From: Manihot esculenta | Taxonomy: Eukaryota > Streptophyta > Magnoliopsida > Malpighiales > Euphorbiaceae | DNA length: 64,000 bases | Assembly: GCF_001659605.2 (NCBI RefSeq) | Contig: NC_035177.2 | Coordinates: 32,752,136-32,816,135, forward strand | Reading direction: 5' to 3' | Program-made: the position numbers and the translations under genes | Notes under the pieces: generated by a model | The model's database searches: none | Seen by the model: the letters and a program-made list of their open reading frames with translations, nothing else | What the model was told of the DNA's origin: nothing | Part shown: positions 35,956-45,957 of the stretch, in pieces | How the letters are laid out: every line of letters starts with the position of its first letter | Numbering within the stretch: position 1 is the first letter of the stretch

Positions 35956-38208
35956 TGTAACGACCCGAAAATCGGACCGCTACCGGCGCTAAGATCCAGA
36001 TCGGCTTAAGGCCGCCGGGACCCGTAGCAAGCCTGACATCTAACTTGTAAACCTGTATAATCCCATACATGATCAACAACATACATAAAAAAAATTAAAA
36101 CTTTTCTTTCCATTCATACACCAACTCAACCTGCGCATGCACTATACATAACATAATCATAACATTGATCCCTCTGTGGGATCTCATCAGTGCCCCCAAT
36201 GGGTGACATAACATATGCTGAGTTGGTTTACATAAACATCATAAAAATCTCTAAGATCATGTATAAAAAGGGATAACAACAATCTATGGTCAAGCACACC
36301 TCTAACATCCATAAACATCATCTCATTACGTATCTAAACTGTACTTTTACATTACATCAAAATTATTTATCATGTCCACACTAACTAATACATAACCCAA
36401 ACTTCATTACTCTATCCGGACTCCTGCTCTATCCTGTACCTGCAAGCCTGTGGTAAAAGGGAGAGGGTGAGCTAAAAGCCCAGTGAGTAGAACTATAAAA
36501 CATATTAACACTATGCTCCATGAAATGCATCATAATACAGACAATTCACATAAGGGTTGGGTGAACTTGTCACCAATTAGTCCAAGCTAACTCTGTGCCA
36601 GGCCGTAGCATGGGGTTCTGGTCTTCCTGTCATAACATACATTACTTACCATTGCCCCAGGGCCTCCTCTGGGCTCCTGGTCTTCGAGTCCTATAACCAT
36701 GCCAGGCCGTAGAATGGGGTCCTGGTCTTTCCTTACTTTGTGCCAGGCCGTAGAATGGGGTCCTGGTCTTCCTGTCATGGACTAATTGGGTCATCCAATA
36801 TTCACCCACATCAACAACAATCGATGCAATGCGGCATATTCGTGAAAACTAATGCAATCATCCTATTGCATAATCATGATGCATGAAACATGATAAAACA
36901 TTTAACTTCTCAATTTAAAAGATTAAGCTTGGTTCCACTCACCTCTGGCTGACTCTGACAACACCGAAGCAGCTGAACTCACTGCTGGGGTCCTCGGTTC
37001 CTCGGGTCCGAACCTACACAGGTGGACTCAAATGAGGGACCAAACACACCTGAACATAACTATAAACTACTCCCCCAAAACCCCTAAAACATCATGAAAC
37101 AACCATAGAAAAACATGCAAAGAAGGCCTGGACAGGGCACTTTCGGCGGCAAGTTCGGCGGCCGAAAGTCCCTCCAGAGCCGAAAGTCAGACAGGTTCGG
37201 CGGCACTTTCGGCGGCCGAAACTGCCAGACAGAGACGAAAGTCTCCTTTCGGGGGCAGGCTTCGGCAGCCGAAAGGCTTGCCTCCCCAGCCATGTTCGGC
37301 GGCCGAAAGTCCTTCGGCTGCCGAACCTGGTTTCTGCCAAAGGGCAGAAACTTGGCTCCTCTTGCCCATTTCGCCTCCAAACCTTCCAAACATGCATCAA
37401 ACCTATTCTACAATATACAAACACAAGCATACATGTTCCTAGGGGCCTCAAACCATCATAAACCCCATCTACAACACATCAAGCATTCACATTGATCATG
37501 AACATACATTTTTACCCATAAACATAACCATAACCTAAACATGCATTCTAACCCATAGATCTACTTAAAACTTACTTTAAACATGCAATGAGCTTAAGAT
37601 CGGCTCTTACCTCTTGAAGATCGAGAGGGAGACGACCTAAAACTCGGAGGTGGGAGAGATTGGGTTCTTGAACCTCCAAGCTCCAAAACTTTGCTCAAAA
37701 GCTCAAATCTTCAAAACAAAGTTAAAACAAGTGAAAATCTTGAAAGGTCTAGAGGAAAAACATCAAAGATTGGTGAGGAACGGCGGAGAGCTCACCTTGG
37801 CCGAAAATGGGGAAAAAGCTCGCCCATTTTCGGCTAAGGGACCCTTTTATAGTGGCTGGCCAGGCCACGTTCGGGGGCCGAATGTAACTCCGCATGCATG
37901 CCATGTTCGGCGGCCGAACTTGAGGTTCGGCGGCCGAACCTGGACTTCCCTCACTTATGCCTTCGGGGGCCTAAGGCACACCCGAAATGCATCCATGTTC
38001 GGCGGCCGAACTTTGAGTTTCGGCGGCCGAACCTAAGTTTTCCTCCAATGCTGTTTTCATGCAAAAACTCATTTTCTTTTTACTTAAAACCATGAAAAAC
38101 ATTAAAACATTTTATGAAAACATGATTCTATCCTACTAGAGGCTTCCGACATTCGAGATTCCACCAGACGGTAGGAATTCTGATACCGGAGTCTAGCTGG
38201 GTATTACA
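35956..38208 (-). repeat. 5' LTR of the Tekay-type element
   Basis: 2253 bp, nearly identical to 28351-30600. The TATAAAA box is at 37851-37845 on the minus strand, with the same flanking arrays of TTCGGCGGCCGAA. It would drive the genomic transcript leftward. Confidence 0.95.
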
Positions 38209-38325
38209 GCCAGGATCTTGTCAGATCTCCTGGAGCAAAAATGGCCAGGATCTCGTAAGATCTCCTGAAGCAAAAACGGCCGACGGGATCTCCAAGGTCT
38301 CCCCGGAGCAAAAAATGGCCAGGAG
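38209..38325. repeat. Minisatellite of the gag-only element, right part
   Basis: It continues the 35/38-bp array interrupted at 28350: three further units ending in GGAGCAAAAA(C/A)-type sequence, the first shared with the target duplication GCCAG. Confidence 0.9.
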
Positions 38326-39399
38326 GCCTGAAACACAGCCCGTATAAGGCTCGTCAAGAAAACAAGAAATTAAGTATTGACTTCACAGTGAGGAAGATGA
38401 AATTCCGAACTCCCGAGCTCGTCACACAAATAGCGCAAAAGCTGTAGCACAAAAGCCTAAGCAAAGGACAAAAATCCGAGCTCCCTAATCCGCCGAATGG
38501 ACGACAAAAGCAAGAGATCCGGCCCACAGCTCGGATTAACTCACAGTAAACAAACACTCAGCAAAAATGACCCTGAAAAAAAAAAAAAAACACTCCCCAT
38601 CCCAGTGGAGCATACAGCCCAGACCGCACCTACTGACAAAGGATCACCTCAAGAGGGACCAGATATCCGAGCTCATTACCAGACAGAGAGGTAAAATCGT
38701 CTAAAATAAAGCAGCGCCATTCCAAATGAAGTCTAGGGATTTACCCCTCACCACTCATGTAATAAATGTTGAGGAGGTAAAGGGGGCAACTTGAGGAGAA
38801 ATCCAAGGGCATGAGCAGATGAGACCCCAGCTTCAGCTCTTATCAAATCAGAATTAAAGGCAAAAAGGCCAGCCCTGCTCATCACCTTAAAGGTACATGA
38901 TCTGACTTATTATTATTATTAAACAAAGGTTGTATGCCCGAGCTCATAGTAACGAAGTAATAAGAGAAAAATAAGGATGTCCTTACAAGAATCATAAAAA
39001 TTCGTAGATCGAGAGTCCAGCCCACTGTTAAAAATAGAGCTCACGGGTACGGCTAGTCCAGCTCGGAAAGAGCTTACAGATAAGAATGCCTTAGTAAAAT
39101 AGATAAATTTATAAGTCAGAGACTAAGTCTCTTACTAAGTTTTCAGCCCTGATTAACTAAGGGGCAAGAAATGAAAGACGATGTAGTCAATTCCTTACAA
39201 GATTTATTAAACACCTCCTAAATGTTTTATTCGCCAATCTTCAAAATTAAACAAATTAGATTGATTAGACAGAATAAGTAGCCCGGTGAGGAAGTAAGAA
39301 CAGCTCAAATATGAATAAAGCCAGAGAAATAAATAACAAAATAACTCAAAATACTAAACACAAAAATTAAATTTCATTAAAAGGAAAAGTAATTACAAC
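38326..39399. other. Non-coding 3' part of the gag-only element
   Basis: No gene is supported. The stretch is rich in CCGAGCTC-like words. At 38741-38800 it holds a partial hairpin followed by GAGGAGGTAAAGGGGGCAAC, which resembles the polypurine tract at the right LTR. Confidence 0.5.
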
Positions 39400-42345
39400 C
39401 TACTTTACAGTCTGCTCTACTGAAGGAAAAACAGTCCTTAAAGGACTTACATGTCTAGGGGTATGAACATCTACATTACCTTCTGTACTATCTACATTTA
39501 CATTATCTACATTACTGTCTATGGGAGGCCCAACACCTTCTGGCTCAGACCCCCCAATGCCCACAAAAGGCACGACCTCTAGCCCCCGAGACCCAGCATC
39601 TCCATCTCCCAGCTCGGCGCCTGCCTCAGAAGGCCCAGCTGCAGTACGAGGAGCTCCTTTGGGCAAAGGTCTATCATCCTCCCCATAAAGCACCTCCTCG
39701 CCATCAGAGTCTTCCTCGGCAGCTCGGAGTTCAGCCAACGGAGTAGAGGGGGCGTATCTGGCTGTCCTTAGGCCCCGATTGTACCCAGAGACGAACATGC
39801 GGAAGCCCTTATTCCATACGGCAATTTTCATTTCATCAGAGCCTTTGAATTTCGCAAGTCGCTTCTCACAGACCTCAGCTATCTTGGCTTTAAATTCAGA
39901 AGAACTTCTATAATCCTGGAGGTGAGCTTCACAGGCCTGCTGGATCTCCTTCTTCAGCTCGGGGGACTCCTTATACTCCTTTAGACACTTCTCGACCTCC
40001 AGCTGGACCCTGTCCTCAGCCAATTTGACCTCTTCAAGCAGAGCTAAGCACCTCATCTCTAGGGCTTTGACTTGTTGGCAGAGTTGCTGATTCTGAAGTT
40101 TGGACTCCTCTGCCGCCAAAGTCAAGCCCTTAACACTATTAGCTTGCTTGCTCAGCTCCTGCTTCAAGACCACAACCCGAGCTACGGCTTCACTCTTTTG
40201 AGCCAGCACGGCATCGAATTTTACCTTCAGCTGCTCATGCTGGCGCTGGACCTCCTCCTTCTGGCTCACGGCCTCGTCCCTCTCATGCAGAGCATCCATT
40301 GCGGAGGACAGATGCTTTAGAACTTCCTCACAACGGACCTCTGCTGCAACTGCCCTCTCGTCAGACTCTTTAAGAACCCTCCGGGCGTGAGATAACTCTG
40401 CCTCTAGGGACTTGGCATGCTCATGGGCTGCGGCCAGATTACCCCGGGCATCACTGGTGGTAGACAGATTTTCCTCTAAACGGGCCTCCTCAACCCGGCG
40501 ATCCACAGACTCCTGGAGAGAGTGGTCACGAGCGTCCACCTCCATGAAGAGGCCCATCACCTAGCGCAAAAAGAAAAAGCTGTCATAACAAAGAAACAAA
40601 GAAAATTAGAATACGAGCAGAAACCAGAACGAACGACTTACCATCAGGAGCATCTCCCTGATCGTATCTCCCAGCTCCCCCCGAGGTCGAGAACGGAACG
40701 CTGCCTGCTCCCTGGTAGAACTAGCTAGAAGACCAGTGAGAGCAAGCAAGTGTGGGTCTGAAGCCTCTGTGGCGCCACCAAACATTCGCTCCTTGATAAT
40801 TTCAGCGACAACACTTGCGGGAGACTGGTGGGTGATGTCCTCTGCGTTCAAAATGTCGTTGTCAGGAGCAGACAACAAGGGTATCACAGGAACATCCTTC
40901 TTCTTCTCAAGAGGAGGGAGAGCTGGAGCTGATCCCTTGGAAGCCCTGGATTTCTTCCGAGCAGGAGCTGGGATCGACACTTCGGAGAGGGCAGGACGCT
41001 TGTCCCCAGCCTTCTCTGTGACACCTCCATTACTGGCAAGGCCAGATCCAACCTCATCAGGAGCAGGGGCATCTCCGGTAGGGGCCTCCTCAACATCTTC
41101 GTCTACAAGAATAACCTCTTTTCTTTTTCCTGGAGCTTCCTCTTCAGTAATGGAGACCTCAAGTCCCACAGCAGAAGCATCCACAGGAGGAAGGATAGGG
41201 TCCGTCCTCATCAGCCCGGTTTCCTCAGCCACTTCAGAAATAACTCTTGGAGCCTCTTCCGTCCTCTCACTAGAAGAGCGTCGAGGCTGGGGGGCTTGAG
41301 AAGACTGGTGAGCCGAGCTCGATCTGCTGCGGATAGAGGGCCGAGACGACTTGCTACGTCGGGAACTCGGTCTAGGAGCCTGAGAAGATGCTGGGGGAGG
41401 AGGAGGTCGAGTAACCGACCTGGAAGAAATAGCCTCGGCTACTCTTTGAGTAGCCTCCTTCACAGATTGCCCAGCTAAGAGAGCATCCAGAGCAGCGTCC
41501 ATGCTCTCCCGGGACAGTATAAGGTTCTTCGGAGGCTTGATCTGGTCCATTTTCACGTCGGAAGCTGCAAAAGTCCAAAATCAATACAAAGTAAGATAAC
41601 AAGCCATACAGATTACAAAGGCAAAATGACACAGCTAAGTGGAGTAAAGTACCCGCGTCTCTAATATCACGAAGATTAGACATAAACATACACTTCTCGA
41701 CATCATACTTCTTTTCAACAGAAGTCAGTCGAATAAACCCGACCTGCTCAGTAAGGCTCAGCTGGGGCAGGTCATTGCAGTTCAGTGAAACATCCTCCCA
41801 GGAGAGTTCTAGGTCCCAGATGAGCCCGAACTCCTTCTTGAGCTTCACTACTGCAAAGCCCTCCATCCAGCCCTTTATTGAGTCTTTATGACCCGAAAAG
41901 ATTGAAAGCCCCCCCGAGGGGAAAAATAATAAAAAACCTGGATTGCTCTGACTAATCAGAAGAAATAAACAAATAAATGCACCGTAGGTGTGAACCCCCA
42001 GCTCAGACATACAGATTCAAAGGAGGACATGAACAGAATGGAATTGGAAACTAGCATCCGACGAGTTATCCTGAAGTACCGGAAGACCTCGGTAAAGAAA
42101 GGAGAAAAGGGGAAGGTTAAGCCAAACTCCCTCTGTTTAGCGAAAAAGACCAGGCTAAGATCCTTTTGGGGATCGATTAGGTCGGAGGGAGGAGGATCAG
42201 GAAGAACGATCCTCTCGTTCGGGTAGGGGGCCCGAATACGAAAGAGAGGGGTATCTAAATACTCCCTAGAGAAGAAATTTTTTAGGGCAGATGGAGTGAC
42301 ATTAGACTCTACTCTAAGAACGTCGGGAAGTTTTGGGCTATCCAT
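39400..42345 (-). pseudogene. Antisense three-exon gene of the gag-only element (putative gypsy-type transposon protein, coiled coil)
   Basis: Exons read on the minus strand are 42345-41653, 41564-40642 and 40560-39400. All have GT-AG introns: donor GGGTAC with acceptor TTTTGCAG, and donor ATGGTAAGT with acceptor GCGCTAG. Phases match, giving about 925 residues. Exon 1 (MDSPKLPDVL, then SREYLDTPLFRIRAPYP, FAKQREFGLTFPFSPFF and GHKDSIKGWMEGFAV) resembles the plant 'putative gypsy type transposon' domain (PF04195, named from memory). Exon 2 is Ser/Pro/Arg-rich and disordered, with a basic PARKKSRASK stretch that could be a nuclear signal. Exon 3 is about 230 residues of coiled coil, then an acidic tail with DGEEVLYGEDDRPLPKG. 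One frameshift near 41955-41985 breaks exon 1; the rest is open. It lies opposite to gag and ends near the right LTR. The function is unknown. The copy at 60953 shares the intron positions. Confidence 0.8.
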
Positions 42346-42540
42346 GGAAGGACAAAGAGGAGAGCGTACCTTGAAAGTGGCTGGGGCAGAAGGACGATGT
42401 AGGCAAATCGCGCAGAAGATAGAAGAGAGCAAAGGTTTTGAGAAGACAGAGAGAATTTGAAATTTGAAACAGTGATGAGACGAAGAGATGTTCTGAGTAG
42501 ACTTGTCCTTTAGGCTGCACGGTCATTATTACTCTCGGTA

Positions 42541-42594
42541 TTTACCCCCTCATCAGCCAGACAATAACTGATGAGAGGGTAAAGGGGCAATTGA
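42541..42594 (+). other. Hairpin plus polypurine tract before the right LTR
   Basis: TTTACCCCCTCATCAG (42541-42556) and CTGATGAGAGGGTAAA (42568-42583) are inverted repeats with one mismatch in 16. The right arm runs into GGGTAAAGGGGCAA, the likely polypurine tract. Confidence 0.75.
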
Positions 42595-43087
42595 TGATCG
42601 CTGGATTTCCTCACCCCGGTCTGGGGCCAGGCCCACGACACCAGCCCATCATCTAGAGGCCCTCAAGCCTCATCACATGTATCAAGTCCGGTCCACTCAG
42701 TCTGGAGATCGGACTCCCATCAATCTCCTCAATCAGGCCGGCCTAGCCCTTTGGGCCCGATGAATAAAATCCTCTCTGGGTCCAGCCCATATCATATCAT
42801 CCGGTCCGGCCCAGAATCAAGAAGAAGACCTACTCATCCTTCACTTGGGACCACCCGTACGCGCGTCCGGGAGAATCAGGGGCCGTTACGCATGGGGTAG
42901 CGATTTGATTTCCTCGTACGTCCATATCAACGTGACAGGTACAGGTGGCCCAATGACATACATTATGTTACACGTCACTAGCGGACAAAAGAAAACATAT
43001 AAAAGGAGAAATACTCTCCTCTAGACCTAAACTTTTTTCAGTTTTACAGAATCCATTGTAAAACCCTATTTTCTAGATCTCAGATCA
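42595..43087 (+). repeat. Right (3') LTR of the gag-only element
   Basis: 493 bp, TGATCGCTGG to CAGATCA, paired with 25495-25987. It has the same TATAAAAGGAG box at about 42999. Confidence 0.9.
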
Positions 43088-44670
43088 TCAGATACTTTTA
43101 AAATTATTATTTTTATTATAAATAAAATTATATTTATTAAAAAAGTCAAAATCCAAGACAATATAAAACAACTTAATCTTACAGAGTCCGGCTAGTCCAA
43201 AAGAAAGAAAACAAATACAAAACCCAAACTAACAGCTCGGCCCACAACAGGGAATGTCTATATCCAACAACCCATTCATGGGTAGAGATCCAAAAAGGGA
43301 TCCGATTATCAAAGTTGAGAATTTGGCATCCATAACGTCTCACGGCCGCTTTCTGTCTTAGGACATTGATAATGGGGCAAGAGAGAAAATCAATATGAGG
43401 TCGGAAACTATTTTCTCTGAAAAAGTATCTCTAAGAAGAAAAGGTATAGAAAGCAAGGAGTAGTATTAGAATAAACCAAGAGCCAATGAGTAAAGGAAGA
43501 GAACACAAATGACAATACCGGGCAAAGTTGAGCCGAGGTGTAATTACGGTCAGCATACAGAACTCTTTTACATCTTTGATTCTTGAGATATTGAATGACC
43601 GATAAATCCACCGGTAACGTTCCAAGTGATATGTGTTACTGAAAAGAGAAAAATCTCTCTTCAGCCCAAAATTATATGTCTTTTGAATAAGAGACAAAAC
43701 ATTAAAAATACTACTAATTGAAAATATTGAGACACAAAACAATAAAGGTCCTATTAATTACAAATATATATGGAAAGTTAAAATTTCTTTAATTTCATCT
43801 GCTAATTTTTAGCTGTGAATTTTCAAATATTATTTTATTTTTTAATCATATATTATTTAGCAGGGAGAATATTTTTATTTAAAAAATAAAAAGAAATATT
43901 GAAGATGTTGAATCCACTATTTACCTATGAATCACTGATTCCTAAATTGATGGAACTTAACTGGATAGGATTAGATTTAGATTATTTCTCTAATTAAGTT
44001 AGGGTATTTCAAAAAAAAAAATTAAATAAAGTTTCTAAGCTTTCCAAATCTAAATAAATCATTACCTCATAAAATATTATTTTTAGTAATAATTTCTTTT
44101 ACAATTTTACATATTATTTTTTTAGAAAATTAAATAAAATATAAAATTCAAGAATAAAAAATTAATTAATTGTAAAAAAAATTATTGTTAAAAATAAAAT
44201 TTATTGACTCAAAAAATTATTTTAAAGTTTCATTTGATAAAAAAAATTAAATTGAAATTTGTTAAAATTTTTGATAAAAAAATGTTGAGAGGCTTATTTA
44301 TTTATTTATTTTTATTGTATTTCAATTATACTTTCAGAAAATTAATTTTTTTTTGTTAAGGGTATGGAGAATTGAGGTATTCAATACACTTACCGTCTTA
44401 TGAGGCTAGAAAATTAAAATTATTAAATAAAGGTTATTTTTTATTTTTTTAAATATTTAAATTATTTGTAATTAATTTCATTAATAGTCTTAATTTGTCA
44501 TAAAATAAAGTTTTGTATTTCAAAGTTCAAACCTCTCCTTTTCATCGCGCTGGAGCGTCATTTCAAAAATCAAACAGTGGCAGTCTCGATATTAACTAAA
44601 AATCCAAGGGTAATAATCACTAAGACTTAAAATAAAATTAAATCCTAAAAAACAGCGGAGACGGGGACGG
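43088..44670. other. Intergenic, unassigned
   Basis: 43180-43640 is less AT-rich than its surroundings (for example GAGTCCGGCTAGTCC) and may be an old transposon tail, but no family can be named. 43740-44500 is AT-rich and featureless. Confidence 0.4.
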
Positions 44671-44675
44671 TCAAT

Positions 44676-44737
44676 CACGTGTGAGTATCACGTGGTTGCC
44701 GGCCTAGGTCGGGAATTATCAGTCTCGCAGCGACGTC
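44676..44737 (+). promoter_or_regulatory. Two G-boxes and a C-box upstream of the ARM-repeat gene
   Basis: CACGTG occurs at 44676-44681 and 44689-44694, and GACGTC at 44732-44737. They are followed within about 30 bases by a CT-rich stretch that looks like the transcript leader. Known: these ACGT-core elements bind plant bZIP and bHLH factors. Confidence 0.5.
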
Positions 44738-44739
44738 GT

Positions 44740-45942
44740 TTCGTTTGCTACTGAGGTCTCTCTCTTCTCCTTTCTGTCGCCAGTTACCCATTTCCATCCA
44801 ATTTTCTCACTCTACTGTTCTCGTTTCTCTCTCTAAAAATCTTATAAGTCTCCCCATTTTCACTCTCCCACAAACAACACTGCCGACGACTGCTTCACCG
44901 ATCCTTTGCTCTCTCTCGCTCTCTCTCGCTCTTCTTTGGTACATACTCTCTATCTCTACTTTGTTTTTATACTGTGTGTATTTGGAATTATCTGTTAAAA
45001 TTTCTATTTCAGCTTTCAGAAACCTGATCTGTATGGAGAGATCTTGCTATTTGATGAGATTTTTCTTTCTGCATTTCTTTTTCCTTTTCCCATTTGTTTG
45101 GCTTTTTTAAGCGAATTAGTAGAATATAGATCGTTGTTTTGGTTAGTTTTTTTTTTTTTTTCTTTCCCCTTTGTTTCTTGAAGTGATTTGCTTAATCAAT
45201 TGAGCTGCGCCGTTTTAATTTCAGTGTGGATTTGACTAAAGGTTGTTAATTTCGGGGTTACCATTTCTGACATATAAATAATAATTGGGGGAAAAAGAGA
45301 AAAGAGCTAGGATCAGGTCTTATATTTTGGCTGTAGTAACTCATGCTTGGGGTTTGAAAATGTAGTCACTTTTTTTGTTACCCTTTTTTGGATTGATTGA
45401 GTTTGCAGTTTTTTGGACAATTTTGATCTGCATCTGTAAACTTATTATAATGTATGTGTAGTAGTTAGTAATTGATGCTGGCGTGCTTGATTTGAAGTTA
45501 AAAGGGAAGTTTGGTGTCGGTGTTTCAGCATGAATGGCTAAAAGGATTTTTCTTCTTGGTTTCTTCTAGTATTTGAGGTTGAGAAGAATAGAAAAGAGGA
45601 CTGGTGGTTGTGGCTATGATATATTGTTATCATATTTTTTGCAAGTCTTGGCTAAATTTTTGCTAAATACGTTTTAAACCCTGCAGTGTATTGAACAGAT
45701 AAGGGAACTGATGATTTTGTGACTTAAAATTAAGGGGCATTTGATTTTTCAATTATTGTTGCTTCATGCACCACAAGGATATCTGTACTAGTGATGGGAT
45801 AATGATTGGAAAAAAAAAAAAAGGAAGTGCTTCAGAAACTTTTTTGTTTTTACTTGGGTGGTTATAACTTTATGCTGGCCAATTTATGTGTTCAGTACAT
45901 CTCATGTGACAGACTTTGCTGAAACACTTTTTTCTGTTTCAG
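44740..45942 (+). other. Probable non-coding first exon and first intron of the ARM-repeat gene
   Basis: A CT-rich leader (CTCTCTCTCGCTC near 44905) has a possible donor at about 44939 (TTTG then GTACAT). The acceptor TTTCTGTTTCAG at 45942 is clear. The 121-codon open frame in the leader lacks resemblance to any family and is probably chance. Confidence 0.5.
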
Positions 45943-45957
45943 GCTTTTGTCCCAACA

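Larger units (their letters stand above)
28351..38208 (-). mobile_element. Tekay-type chromovirus (Ty3/gypsy), minus strand, nested
   Basis: The 9858-bp element has LTRs at 28351-30600 and 35956-38208, each TGTAACGACC to GGGTATTACA. A perfect target duplication GCCAG lies at 28346-28350 and 38209-38213. On the minus strand the primer-binding site TGGTATCAGAGC (initiator tRNA-Met) sits just inside the right LTR, and a polypurine tract (AAGGGGGGGAGAA) just before the left LTR, so the right LTR is the 5' one. Domain order is gag, protease, reverse transcriptase, RNase H, integrase and a C-terminal chromodomain-like region, which with the long LTRs fits the Tekay/Del chromovirus lineage. About 35 substitutions separate the LTRs (roughly 1.6 percent), nearly all transitions, so it is younger than the element it sits in. 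Five nonsense codons make it non-autonomous now. Confidence 0.95.
25495..43087 (+). mobile_element. Gag-only (TR-GAG-like) Tat-type Ty3/gypsy element with an antisense gene
   Basis: Two 493-bp LTRs (25495-25987 and 42595-43087) bound the element. About 28 differences can be counted by eye (roughly 5.7 percent). Flanks ACAGA (25490-25494) and TCAGA (43088-43092) are a near-perfect 5-bp target duplication. The primer-binding region TGGCGCCGTCTGTGGGAAC at 25993 and the purine tract GAGGGTAAAGGGGCAA before the right LTR set the + orientation. Inside are gag (26069-27598), no protease, reverse transcriptase or integrase, a 35/38-bp minisatellite, and on the minus strand a three-exon gene (39400-42345). 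Without the 9858-bp nested element and its 5-bp duplication it is about 7.7 kb. It would depend on a partner element for enzymes. Extra ORFs, including antisense ones, are known in Tat-lineage elements. Confidence 0.88.

Noticed and set aside
40736..41299. 187-codon + strand open frame opposite exon 2 of the antisense gene
   Set aside because: The minus-strand exon has splice sites, phase agreement and a homologue at 61.7 kb; the + frame is its Ser/Gly-rich shadow.
44745..45110. 121-codon open frame as the N-terminus of the ARM-repeat protein
   Set aside because: It is a CT-rich leader translation with no similarity to the family; the ATG at 45958 follows a clear acceptor and gives a normal protein.
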